Shown in pieces: positions 1-8,956 of a DNA stretch of 57,475 bases. Location of the stretch: contig NZ_JAQGLG010000161.1 in NCBI RefSeq assembly GCF_028292965.1, positions 1 to 57,475 of the forward strand. Reading direction: 5' to 3'. Origin of the DNA: Sphingomonas bacterium. Lineage in GTDB: Bacteria; Pseudomonadota; Alphaproteobacteria; Sphingomonadales; Sphingomonadaceae. The position numbers were made by a program, and so were the translations under genes. The notes under the pieces are model-generated. The model saw nothing but the letters and a program-made list of their open reading frames with translations, ran no database searches and was not told where the DNA came from. Position 1 is the first letter of the stretch; each line of letters opens with the position of its first letter.

Positions 1-2
1 TG

Positions 3-779
3 CGCAAGGGGCTGGGCCTGGATGACGTCGATGCCGAGGCGCTGCTGGCGGCCCTGGTCGAGGTGGCGCCCAAGGTGCTGGCCTACGCCCAGCCAGCGTG
101 GCGCGTACTCGACGCCCTGTCGCGCGAGGGCAAGCGCATCCTGTTCGAGGGCGCGCAGGGCGCGCTCTTGGACGTCGACCACGGCACCTATCCGTTCGTC
201 ACCTCGTCCAACACCGTGTCGGGCACGGCGGCGGCGGGCTCGGGCCTCGGGCCGAGCGCGGTCGGCTTCGTGCTGGGCATCGCCAAGGCCTATACCACGC
301 GGGTCGGCTCGGGCCCGTTTCCAACCGAACTCGAAGACGAGATCGGCGAGGGCCTGGGCGCACGCGGGCACGAATTCGGCACCGTCACGGGGCGCAAGCG
401 CCGCTGCGGCTGGTTCGATTCCGTGCTGGTACGGCAATCGGCGGCAGTCGGCGGCATCACCGGCATCGCCCTGACCAAGATCGACGTGCTCGATGGCATG
501 GACGAAGTGCGCATCTGCACCGGCTACAAGCTGCGCGGCGAGACGATCGACTATTTCCCCTCACACGCGGCGGACCAGGAAGCGGTCGAGCCGGTCTATG
601 AGACGATGCCCGGCTGGTCGGAATCGACCGCCGGGGCGCGCAGCTGGGCCGACCTGCCGGCCCAGGCGATCAAATATATCCGCCGCATCGAGGAGTTGAT
701 CCGCTGCCCGGTGGCGCTGGTCTCGACCAGCCCGGAACGTGAAGACACGATTCTGGTGCGAGACCCCTTCGCCGACTGA
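3..779 (+). CDS. purA: Adenylosuccinate synthetase, C-terminal part (5' end outside window)
   Basis: Adenylosuccinate synthetase joins IMP and aspartate using GTP, the first committed step from IMP to AMP, in the cytosol. The frame is open from the window edge, so only about 258 C-terminal residues are present. Visible family hallmarks are [20 protein letters not shown], the SSNTVSG segment, [11 protein letters not shown], the [10 protein letters not shown] loop and the late LTKIDVLDG stretch that binds the guanine base. The protein ends in a normal position for the family. It converges on a small secreted-protein gene, with a hairpin between the two stop codons. There is no sign of damage in the visible part. 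Confidence 0.96.
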   Translation, partial: RKGLGLDDVDAEALLAALVEVAPKVLAYAQPAWRVLDALSREGKRILFEGAQGALLDVDHGTYPFVTSSNTVSGTAAAGSGLGPSAVGFVLGIAKAYTTRVGSGPFPTELEDEIGEGLGARGHEFGTVTGRKRRCGWFDSVLVRQSAAVGGITGIALTKIDVLDGMDEVRICTGYKLRGETIDYFPSHAADQEAVEPVYETMPGWSESTAGARSWADLPAQAIKYIRRIEELIRCPVALVSTSPEREDTILVRDPFAD

Positions 780-810
780 CGCCCTAGAGGGGAAACGGCG
801 GCAGTCGGCA

Positions 811-840
811 GGGCGCCGCTTAATTGCGGCGTCGTGCTTT
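811..840. terminator. Hairpin between convergent genes, possible terminator
   Basis: CGCCGC (814-819) and GCGGCG (826-831) pair around a TTAATT loop in the short gap between purA and the convergent small gene. A modest T-rich tail (gcttt) follows on the plus strand, so it could end purA transcription. It is short, so this is a moderate call. Confidence 0.4.
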
Positions 841-1123
841 AGCTCTTGGGCGTCTTGCCCTTCTTTTTCTTGCCCGGTGTGGGGCTGTCGGTCGCCGGGC
901 TGGTCGTATCGGGCGTCGTCGTGGCGTCCGGCGCCGGGGCAGGCGCCGGCGTGGCGTCTGGTGTCGGTGCCGGCAAGGTCGCCGGTTCGGACGGTGGTAT
1001 CGGTGTGGTTTGAACCGGCGTGCCCGGTGCTGTCTGTTGCGGTGTCGTCTGTGACAGCGCCGCGCCCGATATGCCGAGCAGCGCAGTGCCGATGGTGCCG
1101 ACGATCATGTTCTTCAACGTCAC
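839..1123 (-). CDS. Small secreted Pro/Thr/Ala-rich hypothetical protein
   Basis: A 94-residue protein with a clear N-terminal hydrophobic signal (roughly residues 6-24, ending in ALS-Q). A low-complexity tail of Pro, Thr, Ala and Asp runs through residues 26-85, and the end is basic (GKKKKGKTPKS). No enzymatic motif is visible. The composition suggests an exported, disordered protein. Codon third positions are GC-rich as in its neighbours, which supports coding. It converges on purA. Function unknown. Confidence 0.6.
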   Translation of the reverse strand: MTLKNMIVGTIGTALLGISGAALSQTTPQQTAPGTPVQTTPIPPSEPATLPAPTPDATPAPAPAPDATTTPDTTSPATDSPTPGKKKKGKTPKS

Positions 1124-1173
1124 TTATACTCTCCCACTCGCCTGACGACGCCAGGCTTCGCCGGGCCAACATC

Positions 1174-1428
1174 TCAGGCGTGCGATTGGGTACACGGCTT
1201 ATCGCTCGTTCTGAACGACTTACGGCGAAACGAAGGGATTCGGCGATGTCTCGCCGGGGACCACGCCGATATAGTGAATTCCCGCGCGAGCGCCACGACG
1301 CGCGTCACTTCATCGCGGCCGGCCGCGATCGAGATCAGCATCGAGGCAAGATGGTGCTGGTCGCGATCCTGATCCAGCCGTGCCTTGCGGGCCTGGAAGA
1401 AGTCGGGGATCAGGCCGCGGAAGAACAT
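1174..1428 (-). CDS. Doubtful small ORF after aroC, possibly frameshifted
   Basis: An ORF begins five bases after the aroC stop codon and reads 84 residues. The first 50 or so codons have strong GC bias in the third position and read like protein (FFQARKARLDQDRDQHHLAS...). The remainder has poor codon bias. In another frame of the same strand the continuation reads GIHYIGVVPGETSPNPFVSP and then stops. This could be a short gene with a frameshift or sequencing error near 1280, or chance. I do not recognise a family. Confidence 0.3.
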   Translation of the reverse strand: MFFRGLIPDFFQARKARLDQDRDQHHLASMLISIAAGRDEVTRVVALAREFTISAWSPARHRRIPSFRRKSFRTSDKPCTQSHA

Positions 1429-1432
1429 CCCG

Positions 1433-2500
1433 TCATCCGCATTGTGCGCGATGCAACAGCGCCTGGTCGGCCAGCACCAGCGCGACCATCGCCTCGACCA
1501 CCGGGGCGCCGCGGATGCCGACGCACGGGGCGTGACGCCCCTTGGTCATGATCTCCGTGGCCTCGCCGCCCCGCGTGATCGTCTCGACCGGCGTGAGAAT
1601 CGAACTGGTCGGCTTGAACGCCACCCGCAGCCGGATCGGCTGCCCCGTCGCGATGCCGCCGGCGATGCCGCCGGCATGGTTGGCGAGGAATTCAGGCCCA
1701 TCGACACCGGGCCGCATGGCATCGGCATTATCCTCGCCGCGCAGCCGCGCCGCGTCGAATCCGTCACCGATCTCGATGCCCTTGACCGCGTTGATGCTCA
1801 TGCACGCACTGGCCAGCTCGGCGTCGAGCTTGGCGTAGAGCGGGGCGCCCCACCCCGCCGGCACGCCGGTCGCCTCGCAGGCGATCACCGCGCCGAGCGA
1901 CGAACCTGCCTTGCGCGCGCCATCGACCAGCGCCTCCCAGCGCGCGGCCGCGACGGCATCGGGGCAGAAGAAGGGGTTGGCGGCGATCTGCTCAAGGTCG
2001 AAATTGGCCGGATCGATCGCGTCACCACCGATCGCCTCGACCCAGGCGCGGATCTTGACCTGCGGGATCACCAGCCGCGCCACCGCGCCGGCCGCGACCC
2101 GCGACGCAGTCTCGCGTGCCGAGGACCGCCCGCCGCCGCGATAATCGCGAAAGCCGTATTTGGCGTCATAGGCGTAGTCGGCATGACCCGGCCGATAGGC
2201 TAAAGCGACCTCCGAATAATCCTTCGAACGCTGGTCGACATTCTCGATCATCAGGCTGATCGGCGTGCCGGTCGTCCTGCCCTCGAACACCCCTGACAAA
2301 ATCCGGACCTGATCGGGTTCCTGCCGCTGGGTGGTGAAGCGCGACGTTCCCGGCCGGCGCTTGTCGAGGAACGGCTGGATGTCCGCCTCGGTGATCGCCA
2401 GCCCCGGCGGGCAGCCATCGACCACCGCGCCGATCGCGGGACCGTGCGACTCACCCCAGGTGGTGAAACGAAAGACGTGGCCGAAGCTGTTGAGGCTCAT
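1433..2500 (-). CDS. aroC: Chorismate synthase
   Basis: Chorismate synthase removes phosphate from 5-enolpyruvylshikimate 3-phosphate to give chorismate, the branch point for aromatic amino acids and folate. It needs reduced FMN. The 355-residue length is normal. Visible family motifs are the start [29 protein letters not shown], the [18 protein letters not shown] signature, [15 protein letters not shown] and [17 protein letters not shown]. The ATG at 2500 fits the usual N-terminus exactly. The first codons and upstream bases are duplicated near 4166, where a decayed copy lies. Confidence 0.97.
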   Translation of the reverse strand: MSLNSFGHVFRFTTWGESHGPAIGAVVDGCPPGLAITEADIQPFLDKRRPGTSRFTTQRQEPDQVRILSGVFEGRTTGTPISLMIENVDQRSKDYSEVALAYRPGHADYAYDAKYGFRDYRGGGRSSARETASRVAAGAVARLVIPQVKIRAWVEAIGGDAIDPANFDLEQIAANPFFCPDAVAAARWEALVDGARKAGSSLGAVIACEATGVPAGWGAPLYAKLDAELASACMSINAVKGIEIGDGFDAARLRGEDNADAMRPGVDGPEFLANHAGGIAGGIATGQPIRLRVAFKPTSSILTPVETITRGGEATEIMTKGRHAPCVGIRGAPVVEAMVALVLADQALLHRAQCG

Positions 2501-2677
2501 GCCTGCTCTCTTCCTGCCGGGCGGGGATTTGTCCAGTCATGCGTGGCCGTGTTCGGAAAACGGGCTGGTTCGGCAAAGCGTACCGACGACGAGGCAGGGC
2601 GCCGCGAAGTAGGTATTATTCCCGAGGAGTCCCGGCCTCGCCGAGCGCCCTTTCTTAACCGTTTCCGAGGATGATCC

Positions 2678-3877
2678 GTGCCTGAAGAAAGGCGCGCGGA
2701 TGTGAGCCAGGAAAAAGGGCCTTTGCCCGAAGCCACCTATATCGAACTGGTCGCCAGCCTGTTCTCGACGCTGCTGCCGACGGTGATCATGACGGTCTCG
2801 TTCGCCGGGATCGGCTTGCTCGTCGCCCGTGACGCGCAGGATCGCGGGCTGCTCGCCATCACCATCATTGGGTCGATGGCGGCGCTGTGCCGGCTCGCCG
2901 TGCTGCTTCTGCACCGCGGACGCGCCGCCGAGGATAGTTTGACGCTCGCCGACGCACGGCGCTTCGAACGGCGCTATGCCGTCGCCTATCTCGCTTTCGC
3001 GCTGGTGCTCGGCACCTTTGGCGCGCGCGGCTTTCTCGTCGCGAGCCCGTCTGCGCACATGCTGATCGTCGGGCTGCTGTTCGGCTATGGCGCCGGCGTC
3101 GCCGCCGGCCTGTCGCTCAGGCCGTGGATCAGCGTGCCCAGTATCCTGCTCGCGATCGTGCCGACCGCCATCGTCGCGCTATGCTATGCCGACCTTATCT
3201 ACCGTGCCGCCGGCATCCTGCTTGCCTTGTTCCTCGGCGGCGGTGTGCAGAGCATGATCTCGCGCTATCACTCGACGGCGCGACAGGTGACGATGCGCCG
3301 GCTGTTCGGGACGCTCGCCCGGTCGGACCATCTGACCAATCTGCCCAACCGCCTGTCGCTGCGCGAACGCTTCGAGGAGGTCGTGCGCAGCGATGGCGGG
3401 CAGGAGATGATCGCGGTGCACTGCCTCGATCTCGACCGTTTCAAGCCGGTCAATGATCGTTATGGCCACCCCGCTGGCGACGCCCTGCTCAAGGCGGTAT
3501 CGGACCGGCTCCAGGGCCTGTTGCGGCGCAGGGATTTCGCCGCACGGCTCGGCGGCGACGAATTCGTGGTCGTTCAGACCAACCTCGCCCATGCCGACGA
3601 GGCGGAGATGCTCGCCCGCCGCATCGCCCGCGCCATCATCCAGCCCTATGCGATCGAGGGTCATGAGATCGTGATCGGCACCAGCATCGGCTATGCGCTG
3701 TCCTCGACCGGTGGCAGCGATCTCGATCGGCTGATGACGCAAGCCGACCAGGCTTTATGCGCGATCAAACGCGTCGGCGGCGGCATTGCGCCCTATCGCG
3801 ACGCCCTGCCCGAAGATGAGATGCGGCGCAGCGCCAAGCCTCGCCGCATCGGCGGAAGCACAGGCGCGGCGGCCTGA
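2678..3877 (+). CDS. Membrane-bound diguanylate cyclase (GGDEF)
   Basis: This 399-residue protein should make cyclic di-GMP from two GTP. Residues 20-190 form about six hydrophobic membrane segments without a recognisable ligand-binding domain. Residues 210-375 are a GGDEF domain. The active-site motif GGDEF is intact at about 292-296. An RxxD inhibitory site (residues 283-286) lies five residues before it, so product feedback is expected. DLDRFKPVNDRYGHPAGDALL is also typical. No EAL domain is present. The start could also be the internal GTG about eight codons in; the ATG at 2678 follows a purine-rich stretch. It is divergent from aroC. Confidence 0.92.
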   Translation: MPEERRADVSQEKGPLPEATYIELVASLFSTLLPTVIMTVSFAGIGLLVARDAQDRGLLAITIIGSMAALCRLAVLLLHRGRAAEDSLTLADARRFERRYAVAYLAFALVLGTFGARGFLVASPSAHMLIVGLLFGYGAGVAAGLSLRPWISVPSILLAIVPTAIVALCYADLIYRAAGILLALFLGGGVQSMISRYHSTARQVTMRRLFGTLARSDHLTNLPNRLSLRERFEEVVRSDGGQEMIAVHCLDLDRFKPVNDRYGHPAGDALLKAVSDRLQGLLRRRDFAARLGGDEFVVVQTNLAHADEAEMLARRIARAIIQPYAIEGHEIVIGTSIGYALSSTGGSDLDRLMTQADQALCAIKRVGGGIAPYRDALPEDEMRRSAKPRRIGGSTGAAA

Positions 3878-3887
3878 CAAAATTTTC

Positions 3888-4166
3888 CTAGGCCTCGCCC
3901 GGAAGCTTGGCTTTGCAAGAGCGCCGCCACTCTTCGCCTACGGAAACTCGTCCGATAATTTTGTCATGGGTTCCGGCATCAAGCTCCACAGGCGGCAGTT
4001 CGCGTATTGTCCACAAGTCCGTGCTGCCGTTCGGCGACGCCAAGGCGCGCCGCGTGATCAGGTCAGGGAGGTGGCCCGCGCGATCTTCGAATAACGCCTT
4101 CGAGCGGGTGACATTTTCGATCATCAGCGGTGAAACGAAAACTTGGCCGAAGCTGTTGAGGCTCAT
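3888..4166 (-). pseudogene. aroC-derived remnant / chimeric small ORF
   Basis: The 92-codon ORF opens MSLNSFGQVF, almost identical to the first ten residues of the nearby chorismate synthase. It then jumps to PLMIENV, which matches an internal AroC segment, followed by a weak echo of AroC (RSK...RAGH). The bases before the ATG (4167-4200) also resemble the bases before aroC (2501-2540), including gtttgtccag. I read this as a partial aroC duplication with an internal deletion and a diverged or foreign tail. Whether the chimera is translated cannot be told from sequence. Confidence 0.55.
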
Positions 4167-4230
4167 TTGCGCGCTCCAGCCCGCTGGGCGTTTGTCCAGC
4201 GCACGCGACCTGGGGCCGCGTGAAGCTGAT

Positions 4231-5283
4231 CTATAACGCGTCCGAGTGTTCGATCTGCGCCAGCCGCAGGCGCGTCAGGCGCGCCAGGATCGCATCGCCC
4301 GATATCGCCGGTGCCACTATCGCGGCGAAGCGGACATAGGCGTCGCGATAGATCAGCCAGGCGCGCTGGGCGTCGCGAACATCCTTGCGGTGTGGCTGCG
4401 GATAATCGTCGGGAGTGACGATCGCAGCCAGCAGCTTCCGATAACTCGCGTTGAGCTGCGCGTCGGCGGCACGCGCATCGTCGCCGGACAAAGCGGGCCA
4501 TTTGCCTTCCTTCAGGCGGTGCAGGTCGAGCACGAACTGGTCGCGTACCTTGTCCTGTTCCATGATGACCATCATCGTGCGATTGGTGCCGGACTGATCG
4601 ACCTCGCCATCATGGGCGGTGACGAACGCGTCAAATGCCGTCTTCATCGCGCGGTAGAGCGGTGCCGAGCCTTTCGGGAAAGCGGCGGCGAGCGTTCGCA
4701 ATTCCCTATCCCGCTCGACCGCACCGCCCCTCGACCAGCGATAGGTGCACAGGCCCAGCCCAAAGCCGCTGGTGATGTCGTCGCAATAGTCGAACGCGTC
4801 GGGCGCGTCCCGCATCCGTTCGAGATGCGTGATGCGTTGCTCATATTCCGCCGGCGAGGCGTCGATCGTGCAGGCGTAGCCGGTGGCGAGGTCGAGATTG
4901 CGCGCCACACCGCGACCATTGGCATAGAGCTGCATCAGGATCGTGCGGCCGCCCAGCGTCTCTTGCGCGGCGGGGTCGTGCTCCGCCTCGATCGCCGCGC
5001 AGTGCCGGGCACGGACATCGTCGACCTTCACGCTGTCGCCGTAATAGAAATCCTCGGAATCGCACCCCTTGAGCGCACGGGTCTCGGCCGCATTCGGCCG
5101 GTCCACCACCGGCATCACCGGATCACCGACGCGGCGGCACGCCGCCTTGCTGTCGGCGAATTGCGGGTTGTTGGACCACTCGTCCTGCTGCCTGCCCCAG
5201 TTGAACTTCTCGGGGCTGCTGGCACCGGCGACACCGGCGATCGCCAGCGCGATGCCCGCCATGATCCAGCTCTTGGCCGCCAC
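4231..5283 (-). CDS. Exported LprI-like (DUF1311) protein
   Basis: A 350-residue protein with an N-terminal signal peptide (about residues 1-22, ending GVAGA-S). The C-terminal 110 residues look like the DUF1311/LprI fold: LNASYRKLLAAI, then RDAQRAWLIYRDAYVRFAA. Proteins with this fold include a mycobacterial lysozyme inhibitor, but function is mostly unknown. The middle part contains TILMQLYANGRGVARNLDLATGYAC, which resembles one Sel1-type helical repeat. Several cysteines could form disulfides in the periplasm. It is followed on the same strand by the aroC remnant. Confidence 0.6.
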   Translation of the reverse strand: MAAKSWIMAGIALAIAGVAGASSPEKFNWGRQQDEWSNNPQFADSKAACRRVGDPVMPVVDRPNAAETRALKGCDSEDFYYGDSVKVDDVRARHCAAIEAEHDPAAQETLGGRTILMQLYANGRGVARNLDLATGYACTIDASPAEYEQRITHLERMRDAPDAFDYCDDITSGFGLGLCTYRWSRGGAVERDRELRTLAAAFPKGSAPLYRAMKTAFDAFVTAHDGEVDQSGTNRTMMVIMEQDKVRDQFVLDLHRLKEGKWPALSGDDARAADAQLNASYRKLLAAIVTPDDYPQPHRKDVRDAQRAWLIYRDAYVRFAAIVAPAISGDAILARLTRLRLAQIEHSDAL

Positions 5284-5314
5284 GAACCCCCTCCCGCCCC
5301 GTCAGGGGACTTAC

Positions 5315-6118
5315 TCAGGCCAACGCAATATCCGGCGCGTCCTCGGCCTTCATGCCAATGACGTTGTACCCTGCATCGACATGGTGCGTTTCGCCGGTCA
5401 CGCCGCTCGCCAGGTCGCTGAGCAGGTAGAGACCCGCCCCGCCGACATCCTCGATCGTCACGTTGCGCTTCAAGGGCGAGTTGAGCTCGTTCCACTTCAG
5501 GATCAGGCGGAAGTCGCCGATCCCCGAGGCGGCCAGCGTCTTGATCGGACCCGCGGAGATCGCGTTGACGCGGATATTGTCGCGACCGAGATCGACCGCG
5601 AGATACTGAACGCTGGTCTCCAGCGCCGCCTTGGCCACGCCCATCACATTATAATGCGGGATGACCTTCTCGGCACCGTAATAGCTCAAGGTCAGCAACG
5701 ACCCGCCATTGGGCATCATCGCCGCCGCGCGCTTGCACACCGCGACGAACGAATAGACCGAGATGTTCATCGTCATCAGGAAGTTGTCGAGGCTGGTGTC
5801 GACATAACCGCCGCGCAGCTCGTTCTTGTCGGAAAAGCCGATCGCATGGACGACGAAATCGATTGTCGGCCATTCCTTCGCGAGGTTGGCGAAGGTCGTA
5901 TCGAGCGCATCCATGTCGCCCACGTCGCAGTCGAACAGCCGGGCCACGCCGAGTTCCTCCGCGAGCGGGCGCACGCGCTTTTCCATCGCCTCGCCCTGGT
6001 AACTGAACGCCAGTTCGGCGCCGGCTTCGGACAGCTTCTTCGCGATCCCCCAGGCGAGCGATCGATCATTGGCGAGGCCCATGATCAGCCCGCGCTTCCC
6101 TGCCATCAATCCCGTCAC
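5315..6118 (-). CDS. fabI: Enoyl-[acyl-carrier-protein] reductase (NADH), FabI
   Basis: FabI performs the last reduction of each fatty-acid elongation round, using NADH. The 267 residues show the divergent SDR pattern of FabI: GLANDRSLAWGIAK for cofactor binding, a YNVMGVAK segment giving the Tyr-x6-Lys catalytic pair, and SAGPIKTLAASGI in the substrate loop. The ORF starts with GTG at 6118, which overlaps the stop codon of the upstream YihY gene by the GTGA pattern. An ATG four codons later is an alternative. The overlap implies co-transcription with the YihY and DnaJ genes. Confidence 0.95.
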   Translation of the reverse strand: MTGLMAGKRGLIMGLANDRSLAWGIAKKLSEAGAELAFSYQGEAMEKRVRPLAEELGVARLFDCDVGDMDALDTTFANLAKEWPTIDFVVHAIGFSDKNELRGGYVDTSLDNFLMTMNISVYSFVAVCKRAAAMMPNGGSLLTLSYYGAEKVIPHYNVMGVAKAALETSVQYLAVDLGRDNIRVNAISAGPIKTLAASGIGDFRLILKWNELNSPLKRNVTIEDVGGAGLYLLSDLASGVTGETHHVDAGYNVIGMKAEDAPDIALA

Positions 6119-7071
6119 GCCGTCGTCCCTTGCAACTTGTTGCGCCCCTCTACCCCGACCGGGTCGCCTTCCGCCAGTGCCGCGTTGAGTTCCGCGCCGA
6201 TCGTGATGCCCAGCCCGATGATATAGAAGAACAACAGCGCGACGATCACGCCCGCCAGCGAGCCATAGGTCAGGTCATAGCGCCCGACCCGCGACAGCAG
6301 CATCGGCAGCAAGGCGGTCGCGCCCACCCACCACAAGGTCGTGAACAAGGCACCGGGCCATTTGCGGCAGCGGCTGTAGCGATATTTGGACGGCGTGACC
6401 GAATAGAACAGCGCGTAGAGCGCGCCGAACATCACCACGCCCGGCACCAGCCGCGACAGGCCGATCCAGCCCGCGAGGTCGGAAGCCCCAGGCAAGACGC
6501 GGTAGATGAACTCCTGCACGCCGAGCAACAGGCCCTGCAACAGCAGCGAGACCAGCGCGAGGATCACCGACAGGATGATCACCAGCATCGAACTCAGCCG
6601 GTAATGCCAGAAGGGCCGGGTGAAGGTCACGCCGTACGCGCGGCGGAAGATATCGCGCAGCGTCTCGACGAAGCTGCCGACCGTCCACAGCCCGACCGCC
6701 CCGCCGATCCACAGCAGCCCGCCGGTGCGCGCGGCGAGCACATCGGCGATTGGCTTGCGCAGCAATTCCGCGACGTCGTTCGGCAAAGCGCGGAGAAAGG
6801 CGGTGACCGCCTGCGCGGCCTCGCCATGCTGGCCGAACAGCGAGGCGATCGCCGCGGCCAGGATGAAGAAGGGAAACACCGTCAACAGCGCGAGATAGGC
6901 AAGGTTGCCGGCATACATGAAGCCGTCGTTGAACACGCCGATCGCGACCCGGCGGATCACCGCCCAGGCAATGCTCGCCGGCGCCATCCAGCCAGTGCGA
7001 TGCGCCGGCACGGCCGCCGTCTCGGGGTGTTTCGCCCGCTCCTCGGGGGACTGGGGCGAAACATCCTGCAT
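6115..7071 (-). CDS. YihY/BrkB-family inner-membrane protein
   Basis: A 318-residue integral membrane protein with about six hydrophobic segments. It shows the family pattern NLAYLALLTVFPFFILAAAIASLFG near the start and SRCRKWPGALFTTLWWVGATALL, then YGSLAGVIVALLFFYIIGLGITIGAELNAAL, near the end. The family is often annotated as virulence factor BrkB or RNase BN, but the nuclease label is considered wrong and the real function is unknown. It sits between dnaJ and fabI on the same strand and overlaps fabI by four bases. Confidence 0.88.
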   Translation of the reverse strand: MQDVSPQSPEERAKHPETAAVPAHRTGWMAPASIAWAVIRRVAIGVFNDGFMYAGNLAYLALLTVFPFFILAAAIASLFGQHGEAAQAVTAFLRALPNDVAELLRKPIADVLAARTGGLLWIGGAVGLWTVGSFVETLRDIFRRAYGVTFTRPFWHYRLSSMLVIILSVILALVSLLLQGLLLGVQEFIYRVLPGASDLAGWIGLSRLVPGVVMFGALYALFYSVTPSKYRYSRCRKWPGALFTTLWWVGATALLPMLLSRVGRYDLTYGSLAGVIVALLFFYIIGLGITIGAELNAALAEGDPVGVEGRNKLQGTTA

Positions 7072-7077
7072 CGAGGG

Positions 7078-8031
7078 TCAGACGCCCAGATTGGCGCGTG
7101 GGTTCCCCTTGTCGCGACCGGGCCAGTTCTCCACGAACGCGGTCAGCGCCGCATCATCCGCCGGCAGATCGACCATCAGCGTGACGAGCTGATCGCCGCG
7201 CGTGCCGTCCTTCTTGTGGAAACCGCGCCCGCGCAGGCGGAACACCTTGCCCGAGCTGGTGCCCTTGGGAATGGTCAGCATCACCGCGCCCTCGACCGTC
7301 GGCACCTTGATGCTGGCGCCGAGCACGGCCTCGGCCAGCGACACCGGCAGGTCGAGCCGCACGTCATCGCCCTCGCGGGTGAAGAACCGATGCGGCTGAA
7401 TATTGATCGTGACGATCCCGTCGCCCGCCCCGCCCGGCCCGGGCTGGCCCTTGCCGGCGAGCCGCATCTGCGTGCCGTTTTCGAGATTGGCCGGCAGCTT
7501 GAGGTCGATCGTCTTGCCGTCGGCCAGCGTGATGCGCTGCGCCTTCAAGGTCGCGGCATCGACGAACGGCACGTTGAGGCGATAGGCGACATTGGCACCC
7601 TTGGGCTGCGGCTGGCGCCGGCCGAAACCGCCAAAGCCGCTGGCGAACCCGCCACCCTTGTTGCCGCCCGAGAACAGCCCCTCGAACACATCGCCGAGAT
7701 CGGGCGCGCCCTCGAAATCGAACCCGCCGCCGCCCGGCTGCGGCCGGAACCCGCCGGTTCCGCCGCCAAAACCGCCCTGCCCGCCGCCGAAGCCGAAGGG
7801 CGAGGCCGGGTTGCCCTCACCATCGATCTCGCCGCGGTCGAAGCGCGCGCGCTTGTCCTTGTCGGTCAGCAGGTCATAGGCGTTGGTGACCGCGCTGAAC
7901 TTCTCGGACGCCTTGGGATTGTCCTTGTTCTTGTCGGGGTGCAGCTCCTTGGCGAGCTTGCGATACGCCTTCTTGATGTCCGCCTCGCTCGCGGTACGCG
8001 CCACACCCAAGGTCTGATACGGATCGGCCAT
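7078..8031 (-). CDS. DnaJ/CbpA-type co-chaperone
   Basis: A 317-residue J-domain protein that should stimulate the ATPase of an Hsp70 and deliver client proteins. Residues 1-70 are a J domain with the essential HPD motif (ELHPDKNKDNPKA). Residues 75-130 are a Gly/Phe-rich linker. Residues 135-310 are the two beta-barrel client-binding domains (VTINIQPHRFFTREGDDV, LRGRGFHKKDGTRGDQ). The cysteine-rich zinc domain of true DnaJ is absent, so this is the CbpA class. It is the first gene of the dnaJ-yihY-fabI run. Confidence 0.92.
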   Translation of the reverse strand: MADPYQTLGVARTASEADIKKAYRKLAKELHPDKNKDNPKASEKFSAVTNAYDLLTDKDKRARFDRGEIDGEGNPASPFGFGGGQGGFGGGTGGFRPQPGGGGFDFEGAPDLGDVFEGLFSGGNKGGGFASGFGGFGRRQPQPKGANVAYRLNVPFVDAATLKAQRITLADGKTIDLKLPANLENGTQMRLAGKGQPGPGGAGDGIVTINIQPHRFFTREGDDVRLDLPVSLAEAVLGASIKVPTVEGAVMLTIPKGTSSGKVFRLRGRGFHKKDGTRGDQLVTLMVDLPADDAALTAFVENWPGRDKGNPRANLGV

Positions 8032-8140
8032 TCTTGCCCCGGTTGAAAAGTCTCGCCGCTATGTGGGGGATCGGGCGGGCGAGTGCAAACCTTCCGGTAG
8101 CCTCGCGTGATATTCCAGTCGTGCGCGGCCTTGCACCGCG

Positions 8141-8344
8141 ATGCGGCACGCTTATGATCGTCGCGGATACGGAGGATCAAGCGCGAGTGGCAAGGGCAAC
8201 GGGGAGTCGCAAATCCTGCCGCGACACCGCCGTGGCAACTACGAGCGCATTATTGAGCGCGTCGTCGCAGCACGGGAGGCCCAGACCCTGCCCGCCGACG
8301 AGGTCTTGCCCGCTATCGCGTTAAAGCATGGCTGGACACGCTAA
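8141..8344 (+). CDS. Doubtful small ORF upstream of the toxin gene
   Basis: A 67-residue ORF in the roughly 500-base gap between dnaJ and the PIN toxin gene. The C-terminal half (residues 35-67) reads as a plausible amphipathic helix, but no family is recognised and no good ribosome site precedes the ATG. The rest of the gap holds nothing else I can name apart from the operator-like repeat just before the toxin. Confidence 0.25.
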   Translation: MRHAYDRRGYGGSSASGKGNGESQILPRHRRGNYERIIERVVAAREAQTLPADEVLPAIALKHGWTR

Positions 8345-8499
8345 TCGGGCAGCACACCGATAACAGGTCGCGCGCGGCCTGATCAGGCCGCCGCTGGCCG
8401 ATTGCTCCATCGTTTGCACCGCCCGGCCGACCGACCGTGCAATGGCGAACAGCCGGACGGCGGCACCTGCCGACAGATTGAACAAGCATTCGGTTTTCT

Positions 8500-8534
8500 G
8501 ATATCTATAGGATGTGATATCTTATGAGATATGA
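8500..8534 (+). promoter_or_regulatory. Operator-like inverted repeat over the toxin start
   Basis: ATATCT-TATG-AGATAT (8517-8532) is a perfect 6-bp inverted repeat that reaches the toxin ATG at 8531. A further TGATATC copy lies about 15 bases upstream. Toxin-antitoxin operons are usually autorepressed by the antitoxin at such sites. The AT-rich patch stands out from its GC-rich surroundings. Confidence 0.5.
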
Positions 8535-8956
8535 TGAGAGTCGTGCTAGATACCGATGTCATCGTCACGGCGCTGAGGAGCTTGGACGGCGGCAGCAACG
8601 CGGTATTGCGCGAAGTAGCGCATGAGCGGCTGACCCCTTTGATCACGCCCGCACTATTCCTGGAATATGAGGCGGTGCTGAAACGGCCGGAGCAGCGGCT
8701 GGCGCACGGGTTGGGATTGAAGGATATCGACCGCTTCCTGGCCGCTTTTGCGAGTACGTGCACGGCGGTCGAAGTGAGCTTCCAGTGGCGACCTCAGCTG
8801 ACGGACGCCAATGATGAAATGGTGCTGGAAGCTGCGATCAATGGACAGGCCGATGCGCTTGTCACGCACAATATACGTGATTTCGCGCGTGGTGCGGAGC
8901 GCTTCGGCTTGCGGGTAATGCAGCCGGGCATGTTGTTGAAGGAGTTGAGGTCGTGA
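8531..8956 (+). CDS. PIN-domain toxin, putative endoribonuclease
   Basis: A 141-residue PIN-domain protein, likely the RNA-cleaving toxin of a toxin-antitoxin pair. It opens VVLDTDVIVTAL with the first conserved acidic residues. LTDANDEMVLEAAINGQADALVTHNIRDF carries the remaining acidic residues in the usual spacing. It matches the class often annotated as putative toxin-antitoxin system toxin component, PIN family. Two ATGs (8531 and 8534) are possible starts. Its stop codon overlaps the GTG start of the next gene. Toxin first, antitoxin second, is the reverse of the common order. Confidence 0.85.
   Translation: MMRVVLDTDVIVTALRSLDGGSNAVLREVAHERLTPLITPALFLEYEAVLKRPEQRLAHGLGLKDIDRFLAAFASTCTAVEVSFQWRPQLTDANDEMVLEAAINGQADALVTHNIRDFARGAERFGLRVMQPGMLLKELRS

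Noticed and set aside
6130..8046. Long plus-strand ORF (638 codons) opposite yihY and dnaJ
   Set aside because: Shadow of two well-recognised genes on the minus strand; Arg/Gln/His-rich translation without any family pattern.
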